Of a DNA stretch of 64,000 bases, positions 48,037 to 61,525 are shown one piece after another; position 1 is the first letter of the stretch; the number at the start of each line of letters is the position of its first letter. The position numbers and the translations under genes are program-made. The stretch spans positions 682,001-746,000 of the forward strand of contig MU394059.1 of assembly GCA_022578605.1 (NCBI GenBank), read 5' to 3'. The notes beneath the pieces are model-generated. The model was not told the origin of the DNA and searched no databases. It was given only the letters and a program-made list of their open reading frames with translations. The stretch comes from Camillea tinctor (lineage: Eukaryota; Ascomycota; Sordariomycetes; Xylariales; Xylariaceae).

Positions 48037-49678
48037 TTTGAAATGGCCTTTTATGCTTGTATGTATGTGTAGAGAGGGTTAACAAGCTAGGAACGGTTGG
48101 GAAGTCAAAACTTACTTGAGAGCCTTTCTTAAAAAGGGCTCTTGGTGGGTGTTTAATACCCAACGAATGCTGTACGTTTTTGGTTACGGATATGGGTGTC
48201 TGTGCGTGTTGTCTCTGGGTCGAACCGGTCTGCTGACAAGCGATATGGCAGAGGCAGAACGAGGAGTCCAGCCGTACACCTTGAAGGTCTTATAAATACT
48301 TGCTGGGGTTTCATGTGCGTTACAAAGTCTGGAATCTATATGGAAACAAGTATTGAGTTCAGGGGGGGCGGAGGAGGTAATTGTATAAGAACTAGTCGGT
48401 TATGTTTCAATCGTTCGACAACAATAGCATTGTCTGTTATTGTTCTACAATGGTCTTACCACTGAATCGCTTGTAACTGAACAATCTCAAAGGTGGCACA
48501 AAGGGTCGTTTAGGTCTAGAAATACGTGGTCTTTATCACATAGCTCTAAGGAATTGTTTCTTGATCTGGCCATCCCAATGACGCTGAAAGAAGGCAAAGA
48601 ACAAACGCTAACTAAACGTACTGTTTAGTCAGAATCACCAAAAATACGTTCAGAACTATTCAAACCCTGTCCTTCTCGATACCTTTCAAGAAATACACCA
48701 TGGTGTTATGGAGCCAGCTAAGCTCTAGTATTACTACATGCTACCTATGAACAGTATCTTATGTCAGCTTTCAGAGAATTACACGATGAAGATCGGTTTC
48801 TACCCTACCTACAGTTACAAGAATCCTTAATGTGATATGGGAATTTTGGTCTGTACCAAGAGATTCCACCATCATATGTGGACTTTGTTGAGATTTGAAT
48901 AGCACTCAACTCCAAAGTTATATGCATTTGTACATTGATCCAATACCTTCAAGGATCTATCAATTACCACCAGAATAAACACTGTCATCTTGAAACTGTT
49001 CTGCTGTATACATAATATAATGTGATCAAGTTACTAGCACCCCTACTATACCTAGGTATTATATGGTTGATAATAAATGTCAGGTATTTATCCCTATGTG
49101 TATAATATCCTGTGTTTATTATCAAGTAATGTACCTAGTATGCAAGATTAGTAAGTGCATTGTACTGTTTAGATCAAGCCATTGACAAGTGAAGTTGAAT
49201 AATTTGATATAAATAGTCCACTTATAAAGGATACTTAACCTTAGCACAAAAAGGGGTAGATGACCAAACACCCGAACAACACACATATATATGTTTTATC
49301 TTTTCTTTCCTTTCTCTCATATTCAAACAAATACGCATTTAACGTGTACAAATTCGTGAAAACGTGACATGGCCAAAAACGTGCTTTTCCCAACGAAATG
49401 TGTTTTATTCCCGTTCCTATCCGCTCATACAATCATTCACTTAACTAACCAAAGACTAATCATATCCTTCCGAATCGATCAGTCCCACCTGTTGGCCACA
49501 GATAGCCCCCTAGATAGAGCACAAAGCATACTCAACTTAAACATCCTTTTTTTTACTCAGTCCACCATATATCCATATAGACTATGTTATCAGGGCTTCA
49601 TCCCAGAATCGGCGAGAATAACGCAAGTTAGCCTTGATTTGGTATTTTGTACACTGCACATCTGCTGAAGTGTAGAGC
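48037..49678. other. Intergenic region, AT-rich right part
   Basis: No gene supported. The part from about 48640 to 49250 is AT-rich and includes a TACCTAGGTA palindrome at 49049-49058. The right end should contain the 3' UTR of the minus-strand transporter. Confidence 0.5.
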
Positions 49679-52031
49679 CTAGCCACGGTAATCGGTGCCT
49701 GAAGTATTACCAGTGTTCCCCCGGTTCCTCTTTTCGTTCGAAGAGTCGAATTTAGAGGGATCGGACACAACAGCTGGCGGGCTGTCGAAATGATAAAGGG
49801 GCTCAAGAGTAGCATGGCGCTGGAATAAAACGTAACGCTTGAACCACCACGGCAAGGCCTTGAAGCAGTTGTACTTCATAAAGACGCTAGTCGGCACACC
49901 GAAAACGTAATCGAGCTCTTCAAGTGTACGTTGCTTTGTCTCTGGCAACCAAAGGAACAGCATAAGGAACGCCACGACGTTGAAACCGGCATATAGACAG
50001 AAAGCACCCTAGTTCATGCGGGTTAAAATGTGAACACTCCCAGGTATGGTGCTTAACTGCTTTTTGGCAAAAGGAAGCCGACGCAAGGAAATTGAGTTTT
50101 GTACTTACGATGACACCGAGGGACTGCAGGATCTTCGGGAACGTAATCGATAGCACAGCGGCCCAGAACAGACACGTAGAAACAGCCCAGGACATGCCTA
50201 CTTCTCGGTGGGATAGTGGGAAGACTTCAGCGCTATAGGTGAACGGAACGGGGCCTTCACCGGGTGAGTAGAAGGCGGCGAAGATGTAAATGAATAGCGC
50301 AACAAGTCCGACGTGGGCAGTCGATGCTGATGGAATGAGGGTACAGAGACCAGCCGCAAGTAAAGACCAAGCCATGTTAGGAAACGTGAATAGGAGAAGA
50401 GAGCGGCGCCCGAAAGTGTCAATCGTCCAAATGGCTGGCCATGCAAAGATGAAGTTGACGAGACCAAATCCAAAAGAGGCGAGGAGAGCAGTGAAGTCAG
50501 AAGCTCCAGCCTCTCGGAACACAGTGCTAGAATAGAACGCAATGATGTTGATACCTGTTTCGTTGTATTAGAATGACCTCCCGGCTGGTAGGTTTTCGTG
50601 GCCTTGCAACTTACCGCACATCTGCTGGGCAATCATGACGACGAAAGAAGCGAGAGTCGCTCGGCGAATTCGTGGAATCGTAAATAGCTCAATGAATCGC
50701 TTGATATATGTCGAATTCCCAATAGCTTCCGCTTCGATTTCGATCTGTGAGTGGATTGAATAAAGGTCTCGCGCAGCCTGGATCGGGTTGTTTCGGAGTC
50801 TCAGGAGTGACTTCATAGCATCTCTGTATCTGCCCTTTTTGATAAACCATCTGGGAGATTCGGGACAGAAGAAGATCAAAAGCGTCAGAGGAATAGCGGG
50901 AATGAAGGCAGATCCGACCTGGACTGTAAATCAAACAATTAGGAACCTAATTCAGCCATGGTAATGTTATATGGTCATGAACAACTCACGCCTCCAGGCA
51001 ATAAGACCAACTTGGCCCACTGCCAGATTAGCACATGTCCCAAGCCAGATACCGAAAGCAGTCCACAGTTGCCATGTCATGACAAGAGCACCACGAATCG
51101 CGGCAGGGCTGTTCTCAGCAGCGAAGATAGGTACCGTCGAAGCCTTGATACCCATACCAATACCGAGCAGGAGTCTCGTGGCAAGGAACTGATGCCAGTT
51201 TTGAGTGAGAGCGCCACCGATAGGAGTGAGCAAGCAGAAAATTGCTGAGATGAATATAGTGCCTTTGGAGTAGATGGTTAGCGTCAAGCGTCATCTTGGA
51301 ACATGAACATGTATTCCATTCCACAAACCTCGTCGACCGAAAAGATTGTTCAGGGGGTCCGAACACCAGCAACCAATCAGAGCAGAACCGATGTAAGGAG
51401 CTGAGTTGATCAAACCGACAATGTAGACATCGTGGTCACTTTCTCCTCCAATACCAAACTGGGTAGGGAAAGTTAGGTTGGCACCATTGCTTCCTTCTTG
51501 ATCCCACCCTTGCACAGCAGCACCGATGGAACAGGTAATGATAGTGAGATAGAGAATCTTGGGGACTCTCCACTTGTGAGTGACTTCGCGCTTCAGAGCA
51601 TAGATCTCCGCCTCGTCAAGAGCCTCCTCTCCCTGAATATCCTCGAAACAGGTCGGATCCTGGGCGACGAGGGCACCCTTGCGCAAGATCAAATTGTAAT
51701 CGGTCAAACCATGTCGCTGGGCAAAAGCGTCGACTTCGGCGAAAAGCTGCTCGCGCGGGATTCCAGCAAGCGGGTTCGTGATCCTATTGTCTCCATGTTA
51801 GTTCTGGCCGAGGGATCGGCTCTCGCTCATCTCATCTCATCATGAAGGGAGCAGATGCGCACTTCGCGTTCAAGTTTTGGTTGATGTCAACACTTCCGTG
51901 ACGGCCCTTCTCCATAGAGAGGTGACTATCGTAGTTCTGGGTCATGGAGCTAGAAGAGTATTGTTAGACTATATTACCTCCTATGGGCTAACAATGACTT
52001 ACACCGAATTTGGCTCGACTCTCTCTGCCAT
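49679..52031 (-). CDS. MFS sugar-porter family transporter
   Basis: Predicted plasma-membrane transporter of the sugar porter family; substrate not assignable. Seven exons: 52031-52003, 51949-51863, 51783-51329, 51262-50990, 50923-50615, 50554-50109 and 50008-49679, giving 642 aa. Every intron has standard borders and phases add up exactly. Recognisable signatures are GRRG after TM2, CPESPRW (301-307) at the end of TM6, QQMCGIN (381-387) in TM7, [16 protein letters not shown] in the TM10 region, and [16 protein letters not shown] (554 onward) after TM12. The N-terminal cytosolic part is long, about 113 residues before TM1, with ITNPLAG and [10 protein letters not shown] blocks shared by a distinct fungal clade of such transporters. 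The first exon is only 29 nt, so the true start is easily missed. The nearest neighbours are a small Cys-rich protein and a UstYa-like oxidase. Confidence 0.93.
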
Positions 52032-55000
52032 GATGAAGAATCAGGGGATAATTCCCGGGGCAAGACAGAAAAGTGCGAGTAAGTTGTTGTTGTCGTTGTC
52101 GACCTCGGACGGACGGGATAAGGTGGGAAGTTCTTGTTTAATAAGAACAAAGAAAGGAAAGAATTCCTCGCCTAGAACGCCACTGGCAGGATAGTGTCGT
52201 GCAATGCAGGAAAAGAAAAGGAAAATAGGAAGACGACCTAGGGACATAACGGGGTTATTTAAGGCTAGAACACGAGAAAGTGAATACATGTATTATTGTA
52301 TTATAGTGAATCGTTAGCTACAAGTGCCACACAGTCGGGCAGCCAGTGGTCAAGGTACATAGGAGTAGACAATGTGCCTAGGACGGAAGCAAGTGTATAA
52401 CGTGAGGGAAGGTGCAATACCAGGGGGTCCCAGAACCAGGTTGCCCCAAACTCGGTCATCGAATCAGAAAAGGACTGAAGCTGTACTAGTCAGGTTTGTC
52501 GGGGTACACACATGGATTTAGGTATGTACCTATTATACTAACATCTCTACTTCTACTTACAGCTAGGTGAATCAGAGACATAGCTTGCTGGGTAGCTGAG
52601 GTGAGGGAGGAGGAGGGGCAAGGGGAGGGGTGAAATTACAAGATATTTCATTACAAGTAAAAAAAAAAAAGTTCAATGAGTGTAGGATAATAGCAGTTAG
52701 AAACTGTTCTCTCTCTTTTTTCTTTCCCTTCTGTAGTCCAAGGATGTACATGTATGTGGTACCACACACTAATAGGATCTACGTTGTGTTACACATAATA
52801 CGTGCACAAGAGGATGAATGTATATGTATATAGAGGCTCTACGCCATTATGTAACGGGACTAACCTAGGTACTTAGGTACATAACTCGGTATTCGACCCT
52901 ATCATCGATCGTTATTTGACAGCGGTCACCCGAAACCTTACCCAACTTACCTTTTTGATGTTGAACAAGCACGCAAACTTTACCGATTGTCCAGGTCTCC
53001 CCCGTCCCGTCGACTTGGAGAAGAAGTCCGGAAGCGTTGGGGCGCATCGCAGCGCATCGCATCTATGGGCTGTTTGCAACAGCCACGAGAAGCTCGTTTA
53101 CCTGTTTATGTCATAATCTTTTTTCCAATAGACCGGCCGCATCTAGACTAAATTCTAGCCCAACCTCCTGCATGGTACCTACCATCCAAACTGAGACCCG
53201 ACTAGGAAGAATAGGGAGAACAGGAACTTTAGAATCTCTTGTCTTTTTCTCTTTTTATTTATTATTTTTTATTTATCTCCATGTGTGTAAATAACCCTTT
53301 CAAGTTGATTTGTTTCATTTTACCTATTCATACTAGTTCCACCAGACATAGTCTTGATGTACAGCCTCTCTCGAATCAACAACGGCCTCTAAGTTTGTAC
53401 TAAGCAATCTATTAGTTGTAAGTGCTACATAATACCTGATAGGTAAGGTCAAGCCCATAGGCAGATTACATACTATGTAGGTATTATGTATTAGGGTCGG
53501 TAGACTGAAACAACATGTGATCAACGTCATTTGTTACCCAGCTAGATGAAGCCTCAAAGCCCTAAAGTCCTGTGCTGTGTCACAGCCCGTTGCGTTGCTT
53601 GCTGATCAAATGACAGGCTCTACTATTCTTAGCCCTGCTGTAGATCAGTTTGCAAAGAAGTTCGCTACATATGTACATATTTGAGGACAAGGCACCTTAC
53701 GAGGTATTCTCTAAACTCAATAACACTAAACCAACACCCCCCTCTCATTAACCCCTCTTCTCAATGATTTGATGTATACCTATATATATCTATTCTATCT
53801 ATCCCTTCCTCCCTACCTCGGTTCTCGAAGTAAGGGTAATTGTGTAAACCGGTTTATCCTCGTTAGGCATGTAACGGCTCCAAGAGCGTACCATACCATA
53901 TACCCTAACCCCCATCATTGCCATTCTTCTTGTGCGTCTAATGTCGTAAATGGTTACCTAGGCTTAGGTATGCGCGTAGGTACCGTGTGGCTTGAACTTA
54001 GTTGCCAAGCCCGGAAACAGCTAAGACGCAACTGCAACTAGGAATGGAGGAGCCGCCGTGAAGAGGGCACTTAAGGTTCTACCTTGAGCCAATCACTCGG
54101 GATGACCTTATTCGAGCTAAAAACCCCCCGCATAACGCCACGAGCGCTAGCTTACCCCGATTCAAAGGGAGCCAATGAGCACTATGTAAATTATTCAAGT
54201 ACCACCGCATGTACCCTGTTGCCCGTCTCTTGAGGCGGAAGCCCATACGAACCGGGGTCGATTTGTTAACCCTTACGCCCAAGTTTTTTTTCTTCTCTTT
54301 TTTCTTCATCCTTCTTTACTCCCTCGATTATTTCTTTCTATTTCCCCTACTCGTCTTTTTCTTGATTGCCTTGAGGGAAATACTTTGACAAATATCATCC
54401 ATCTATCCATCCATCCATCTTCCGCATCAAACACAACCCCGGATTGGAGATCGAAACACGATACCTAACCCCAGATTTGACCGACCCAAGCTTGCTTGCC
54501 CTAATTGCAGCGCAAGGGGCCAGGGGGGCGAGGTGTTTTGCAGCAACCTGTAGATTGCTTTCTCTTGGGGAGTGGTGATGCTTCCACCTTAAGCAGAAAA
54601 AGGTAGGTGCCTAGAGAAGGGATAGATAGATCTTCACAGTACAGGCCAGATTGGTGGGCTTTTCGTTCTCGAAGAAACTTCGCCGTACATACCTACACGT
54701 ACTTTAGTCAACAATGAATATACCTGTTGCCAAGAACCTGGCGCAACATGTGGCGGTTTTTCGGTCACGGTCATACGAGGTAATAGGACGGCATTGCGCA
54801 GGCTATAACAAAAGAGAAAAGAAAAAAGAATTGAAGATGTGTAAGAAGAAAAGTCTGAAAAAGGAAGTGGTCTTTTTCTTTCTCTCTCAAAACTGGGGTT
54901 TCGTTTGTCCTCCGGATTACTTTCCGGTTGAAGGCCAATTTACCATACAATTGGGCTTCAGCATGGTACATGACCCTTTTTAATTCCTTTCTTTTCTTCT

Positions 55001-57479
55001 TTTTTTTTCTTCAGCAATTTTTTATTGCCACGTGAGTGCTGCCGTAACCTCGTTGGTGGTTCTTCTTTCCGTGTTGTCTATCTTGGCTGTAAGTTCAATC
55101 AAGCTTCAGACCAAGAAATGGGGCTAGTTCAGAAGGATGGGAATCCTCCCTCCCCTCCTTTCCACGACCCGCTCGCGGGTAAGGGTACCGTACCGCTATT
55201 GCAACGTCCTATGAGCCCGTTTTCGGAAGGAGTTAAGGTTGATCACCGGACCAGCCTTTTGACGTCCATCTAGACTACACTATAATTCATGTAAGTCAGA
55301 TTACCATCTAGTTGCTAGACATCTGAGCAAATAGGGTCTCATCTTTTTGTTTTCCTTGTTTCTCCAAGCATACCGATACCGATGTACAGGGATCTTGGCT
55401 GAATGTCAAACACATCTCCAAATGCTAACTAATGGACACAAACATTGGAGTATGCTTCTACAATATATCTAGTCCCCCATATGGACCTCCTGAAACGTTT
55501 GGCAACACTTTAGCGTCCCTGGGCATGCATCTACAAAATGGATGTGGTCTCAGTTGAGCCTCACTGATCTTCCATTGTCTTTCTTTCCCTTTCCTTACAT
55601 TAGAATACTGGGTAGCTTGGCGATCACTCCTGAAATCCACACACTGGTGAACCCTATGTATGAATCCAATACACCGGTATGTGTTGTGCTTGGACAAGCC
55701 TCGGCCGTAGCGGGCCGTGCTCTTGTGGTCCGGGAGAAGCTTCCTATCACTGACTTCGTTGCTATACATATCAAAATCCTGGGCATTGAAGGATCATCCC
55801 TTGCTCGCCAACCCTCCCCCCACTTCTTTCAGATTTCTCCATGGGGTGTCCGGCTGCTTTGATGTAACCACGATAAGGGGAGACCCTGAATAGCAACATA
55901 TATAGCAAGCTGCATATGGATATAACCTAGCTACGTGGATTGTATAGATGCAGAAAAATATACCACGGAATGTTTACACCGAGGTTTCGGGGGAAACAGG
56001 AAGTAGTGCATGCATCACAGTGTGTCTGCTTTATCAGCTTTGCTATTGTGACTTTAGTAGGTTACTACTACCGTGCTGAGACCTGTACTTGCATGTCAGC
56101 ATCGGTATGAAGTGGCCACAGGTAGGTTACAGATAGATTTGCTTCCTTTGCATGCTCTGATACCGGCCCGAAACAACTTTTACTTATACAGTCCAGACCC
56201 GTAGAGCTCGATGATTCGTCCGTGAGGAACTCCAGGCAGAAACATTAAAGGAAGGCAAAAAGAATTGTTCTACGCAGTTAGGCTTGTTTGCGTTACACGT
56301 AATGTAGAAAGAAGAAAAGAAGAAAAATATAGAATTGGGGGAAATATTCACTCATGTAGTGACAGCAGTAGGAGGTAATGGTCCCGCCAAGTGTTTCGTG
56401 CGACAAGTTCACCGAGCGCTGAATAGGGGAATGAAGGAGTTCGCTAGCTTACTACTTAGTAACTCAGCTTTTGCCATTTGCATGACCGAGCGGTCTGGAT
56501 CCTAAGACGCCACATGGTAACCATGGTCTACGATTAATATTCGTCAATCTCCCCAATGTTTCGGAAACATATCTTGTATGTCAATTGAGGTAGGATTCAG
56601 GTCTGCCATATAGGTCAGATCTCATGCCGTGCAGGATATGAGGACATGCAAGACGAGGAAGGGGAGGGGGGGGATCCTCTACTATAGACTCTTCCTCTAG
56701 CCCACATACCTGACGATAGCGTGAGATGGGAGCCTGCATGAGAAAAGGCCAAGAGGGTTACAAGGAGGATTCTGCCAAGATCGGAAAAGGTAGATTTGCT
56801 CTGGCGTCTTAGCCAAACACAGCAGCACTTGTGATTTGTTCTACTCTCGTCCGGGGAAAGAGAAAGTGTACGATGTAAAAATATACAATGTATACGGGTG
56901 CCTGATGATGTGCCCCCCTTATAGTCAGCCTTGCTTATATACCCGGAAGCCGCCCGCTACCGCCCGCCACTACTTATTATGATATACCGTTTATGAATAC
57001 GGATCGACGATGAAAAGAAACAAAGATATGCAATGCATGCACGCGCACGTATATATAACTAGATGGTAGGTACAGTGTTCGGTATTTTAGAGCCTCAGAG
57101 CTTCGAATTCTCACAGTATAACTTGAGATTTGATACCGAGGTCCTGTCATGGTCACACAGGTGGATTTTACCCAGACCAGATGAACGGGCGCCGTTGTTT
57201 ATATAAATAACATTTAATAAAGTCATAATGGCTTCCAAAAAAAAGGAGAGAATAAGACGGCCCTATTGTATGGTCCTGGGAGAACAACAAGGTAAAGAAA
57301 AGCAAATTGCCACACGATTCTGAGGGGGTATCTTTAAGTACAAAGGGCAGTCTCACGGTCTAGCGGAAGGTAGGTATTAACGGCACTTGGCGTGAGAAAA
57401 TAGTACACACAGATGGTTGGTAAGACCATGCTCCGACGTCGTATTGGACCCAGCTGGATCCAGTACAGCAGTTCGAGAT
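52032..57479. other. Long intergenic region
   Basis: About 5.4 kb with no gene supported. It contains low-complexity A/T and CT tracts (52600-52680, 53240-53280, 54290-54370), repeated TAGGTA/TACCTA motifs near 52865 and 53955, and short open frames (53769-54041, 54714-54983, 55025-55273, 55542-55862) with no domain content. Frames near 55542-55862 are open on both strands, which argues against any one being real. Confidence 0.45.
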
Positions 57480-59579
57480 TTAGGGTTGGTTTCGCCGTTC
57501 GCCCTCTCGTATGTCTTTAATGACCTGAATGGCATCGGTCTTGAGCTCAGTCAAGTTTTCGATCCGTTTTTTGGACAAGGCCGCTAGGTCAGCATACTTC
57601 TTCCGCCAATATTCAGCAGCAGCTATCGGATCGGTAGGGACGTCGGCTCTTGACAGAGGTTCGTCTGTCTTCTGGAATTCTTTCTTCCACCGTGAATGAG
57701 GCACAACCTCAGTGAGGGTGAATTGTCCAGAGGCCGCTCCATACTGAAGTGTCCAACTGCAGCGGTACTTAGTATAATCGATACCAACCTCGAGCCGGTG
57801 CACAGTCCGAGGGCCCTTGATTAAAGTAATGCCACCGACGAGCGATGCGAGATTGATCAGAAAAGCCTCCTTCGTCAATGCCTGATCTGATACACTCTCA
57901 ATTACGCTCTTGACGAGCGCTAATATCTCGTCAATGCTTGCGGGGGGGCCAATCTGCCCATTCTCGTCATACCAATCAGTTTCCATGATCGTAGCGACGA
58001 GAAGACTTTCGATTTCATCAAAGTTCGTTCTGTCCTTGGACTTATGATCTAGGATCTTGGTTGGGGCAGGATTATTGCCAGCGGCTGGGTTTGTAAACAT
58101 GGCCGAGCTTCGATCAAACAACGAGAATCCGTTCCCGGGGGGGATTTGGATCCCAGGCTCGGCAGTGTTTCCGTTGGGAGCTTCTTGAGCCGTTTCTTTC
58201 CCATTGACCATAACAACAGGGGGAGGTGGCGTGGCCAGCCGGACGGGGCCGCTGGCTCTCTCCGGCACTTGTAGAGAAAGTCGACCTGGCCGAGGATGCC
58301 GAGGGCCCTGTGCTGACACTGGCTCCGCCATCGTCGGTGTCGTTGTTGGTGCCGGTGGGAACATGGGCACCTGTGCCGGAGTAGATTGCGGGGTTTGCTC
58401 TTGGGATACGTTTTGGAACTCTCTTCTCCCGCCTGGGTATGCTGAAAGGGGGCTTTCATTAACCCTGTTGATCGGGGGCCTCCCCCGGGCCTTGCCGCTC
58501 GTAGGGGTTCCGCTACTTCTCCAAGCAGATGATACTGCTTTGGCGCCATGCCGACGATTGAGCGGCTTGCTTTTAGGGCTAATGGCCGACTGTGGTTCAT
58601 TTGCATCTGTCCAGAAGCCCCCTCTTGTTGAGGGGGTGATGGCAGACTGAGGATATGCAGATACGGGATCACGGGAAACATCACTCTGCCACGGAAATAC
58701 GGATTCGGTGCCAGGTATAACGCTTGACCTTGGATCCATAGGAGGAAAGTTAAATGCATTCCTGCCATCGGGATGGGCCGTCCACGGATCAATTGCATCT
58801 GGCGGACGAACAGTATTCCGTGCCTCCCCATTCAACGATGGGGATTCGAGCCTTGGCCTCTGAGAGGGTGATTTACTCAACCCATCCTCTTCCGGCCGTT
58901 TCCTACCCCGCCGGGGCCTGATATGAGGTAACAAGGCCCGTAAAGCCATATCATCCTCTGCAGCAACCCCATCGCGTACCTCCTCGATCACTGGATTCGA
59001 TTCACTAGGAATATTTACCCAATACGGATGGGGGTTATCCAGCAAATAATCGAAGAAGGCATTGACATGCATAGAATGCATCCATCTCTGCAGAATGTAA
59101 GCTGTCCCGTTGCGCTAAGAAAAAGAAAAAAAGAAAGAATGCCGAGCCATTGAACCGACCTTTAATCGTACAGCATACTGTTGTATTTTCTGAGAACTCT
59201 GTCCCTTGTCCTGATCGGGCGGTTCGACACCTAGCTTCAAGGCTAGCTCAGCCCAGGTTTTAATCTCTTTCAAATGAAGCTGCCTGATCAACTCAAAGAG
59301 AGTGTATGTGCTAAAGCTTTTGCCCTCGCTCCTCGGTGGTGCTGCAAAGGCCTCTCTGAGCAAAGTGGTGTCTGCGTGCATAGGGACGGCCGGGTTGCAA
59401 TGGAAGATGAAATCCACATATGCGTCCTCGATGGTCTCACGTGTGACGCCCCTGTGAGGAAGTGGTGGTCGCAAGCCTCCTGATCTGGGCGTGCTGCCCG
59501 CACTTGGGGATGTGGGAGTAAGGCGATGCACGCCGCTGCTGGCTTGTGGACTGAGCGTCATTCTCTCACTATAGGACAA
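57480..59579 (-). CDS. abp2: ARS-binding protein 2 (Abp2) family DNA-binding protein
   Basis: Predicted nuclear protein of the fungal Abp2 family, named after the S. pombe protein that binds autonomously replicating sequences. Two exons, 59579-59160 and 59087-57480, give 675 aa. The 72-bp intron starts GTCGGT; I chose its acceptor at CTGCAG (59088) because it joins QQYAVRLK to RWMHSMHVNAFFDYLL, the conserved core of the family. An earlier acceptor at 59115 would insert nine residues there. The N-terminal ~190 residues hold the recognisable domain. A basic RPRRGRKRP patch follows, then a long Pro/Ser/Thr-rich linker. A second ordered region lies at about 480-675 (NFDEIESLLVATI onward), ending in a charged helix of coiled-coil type. 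Molecular function outside fission yeast is poorly defined. Confidence 0.87.
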
Positions 59580-59747
59580 CTAACTCCTACAATGGGTTCC
59601 ATGAATGGTGGGAGGGAGACGCGACTATATGTGTTTTTTAAGTCGCAAGTTAAGTCGTAAGTAAGGGCTGCACCGTGATGCAGGTATAATGCGCCAGGGT
59701 CGAGATTGTTCCACAGACGAGACCTCGCGATGCAATTTACCTACGAC

Positions 59748-59771
59748 GAGAGAGAGAGAGAGAGAGAGAGA
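59748..59771. repeat. (GA)n microsatellite
   Basis: Twelve GA units about 170 bp upstream of the Abp2 start codon, read as CT on its transcribed strand. CT-rich leaders are common in fungal promoters. Confidence 0.85.
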
Positions 59772-59997
59772 AGGAGAAAGAGAAAAGAAGGGGACGAGGT
59801 AATCAGCTAGGGTAGAGTTACAAGTTTAGAGATATTGATCCTGGGGAAGGCTTTTGCCTCATATTATGTTATTAGGTGATTCGCCCCCAGATGCCAGGTA
59901 GATGCAGGTGGTAAGGGATCTCGAGGTTGTGTAAGCTGAGCGCGGATTGTTTGGGGTTGAAGCTACATTAAAAAGACAGAAAGGTAAGGCAGATGTT

Positions 59998-60056
59998 AGC
60001 CAGGTTCTGGCCAGGTTCAAGACCAGGTTCAAGGCTAGGTGTAAGCCAGGTTCAAC
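59998..60056. repeat. Imperfect tandem repeats of a GCCAGGTTC-type unit
   Basis: Five imperfect 12-15 bp units (ccaggttctgg, ccaggttcaag, ccaggttcaagg, gctaggtgtaag, ccaggttcaacc) lie head to tail in the upstream region of Abp2. It may be a recent slippage repeat; no coding content. Confidence 0.6.
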
Positions 60057-61525
60057 CAAAGCTCAGGAGCTTCTATGTTCATTCGGGTTGGCTTCTACCC
60101 CAAGAAAATAAAATAAAAATAAAAGTAGAAATAAAAATAAAAATAAATTAAGTAAGACTAAGTGGGTGGGGAATTCGATAAATCTAGAGATAAGATATGA
60201 AGCAGGACAACTGGATGAGAGGTAGAGATGAATCACAAAGTATTGACAGATTGGGTTGAAAGACATACATAATGGATAATTATTTTGGGGGAGGAGAATG
60301 GAAAGACCTCCCGACAGCGATGCTATTTTGAGATGGGGAGGCTGGTGCTACCACCATTTTGAGACGTCTCCAAGGATGCATCCATGTCTATTTTAAGAAT
60401 CGTGCATGTGTTTAGTCACGTGGTGTAGCATTGTACCTAGCCCGCTAACCTAAAAGAGTTGTTCGGCTGTGGCCATTTGCTAGGAGAACTTTAACCTACC
60501 GAAAGCACATAAAGCACACATTGAGCCTAACTTGCTTACCTACAATGCCGCTACAATGTGTACGGAATAGCGGGTTTAGACTAAAGATTGTTCGTTGACG
60601 AATCGAATGCCGCGAGTCGAGAAACTCTATTTGTATCCGGCACCGGCATTGTTATCACAAGCACACAACCTAGCTGAGGTTTTGTGCCGGACTCAGCTAT
60701 TCAATTGCATGTGAACCAACCAAAAAGGGAAAAATAAAAATAAAAATTAATTAACTTAACACAATACACAATCCCCCCTACCAGTATAGGTTACCTACAT
60801 CAATCCTGCATGTCAGGTCCTGCACGTGTACTCAACTTACCTACTCCTATGAATGCACCTCTTACCTAAGGTTGCCAAGCATTTACCAATTGGCAATACT
60901 AGTAGTAGTTGGAGACAAGAAGGAAAGACAGGGAAGACCTCTTATTTTGATTAAAGGGGGGCGTTCTAGTAACTTTGAGACGCGGGGGATACTTCGGTAC
61001 AGGCTATGTATGTATGTAGTGTACTAGTATGTAGGTACTATACTGTACAGGGCTACCTATGGGGGCAATGGGGGAACAGCGCACAGTGATGTAATCGGAC
61101 CTCGGCTTGTGAATGGCACAGCCAAAAGCAGGTGCAGGTGGTAATGGAGGAAACCTTAAACTCCAATCTCCATCATCTTTTATCTTTATCTTCGTCTCCA
61201 TCTCCATTTCTACCCCATTTCACCTTCAACCCAAGTCGTTATACATGCAGAAATACCATTCAACGGCGTTTTCACAACCAAACCGTCCCTTAAGGAAGAG
61301 GATGGACACAGCAGATTTCTTCACATAAGAATAGCCTATCTTGTTTTATGTTGTCTGTACTACTTCACCCGAGTTGCTTGTCTTATCTCTCGGCTTCTTT
61401 ATTGTGTTTCCGTCATCCCTTGTTAGTCTTCGAGCTTGCTTGAACCGAATTGAAACGATCCAATCTCGCACCATACATCCGAACAACGCGCGAAAGAAAT
61501 AGAAATACACTCAGCGAGAAGAAAA

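Larger units (their letters stand above)
59580..61525. other. Divergent promoter region between Abp2 and the peroxisomal carrier
   Basis: No gene supported. The Abp2 side has a GA microsatellite at 59748-59771 and an imperfect duplication of ccaggttcaag-type units at 59998-60056. AAAATAA repeats occur at 60105-60150. The carrier side has a pyrimidine-rich leader (61165-61215). Confidence 0.5.

Noticed and set aside
45525..52031. RiPP biosynthetic cluster around the UstYa-like gene
   Set aside because: No precursor with repeated Kex2-bounded cores and no other tailoring enzyme seen; one oxidase plus a distant transporter is not enough.
58204..58650. 148-codon plus-strand frame
   Set aside because: Antisense to the Pro/Ser-rich linker of Abp2; Gly/Val/Leu-rich composition is a complement artefact.
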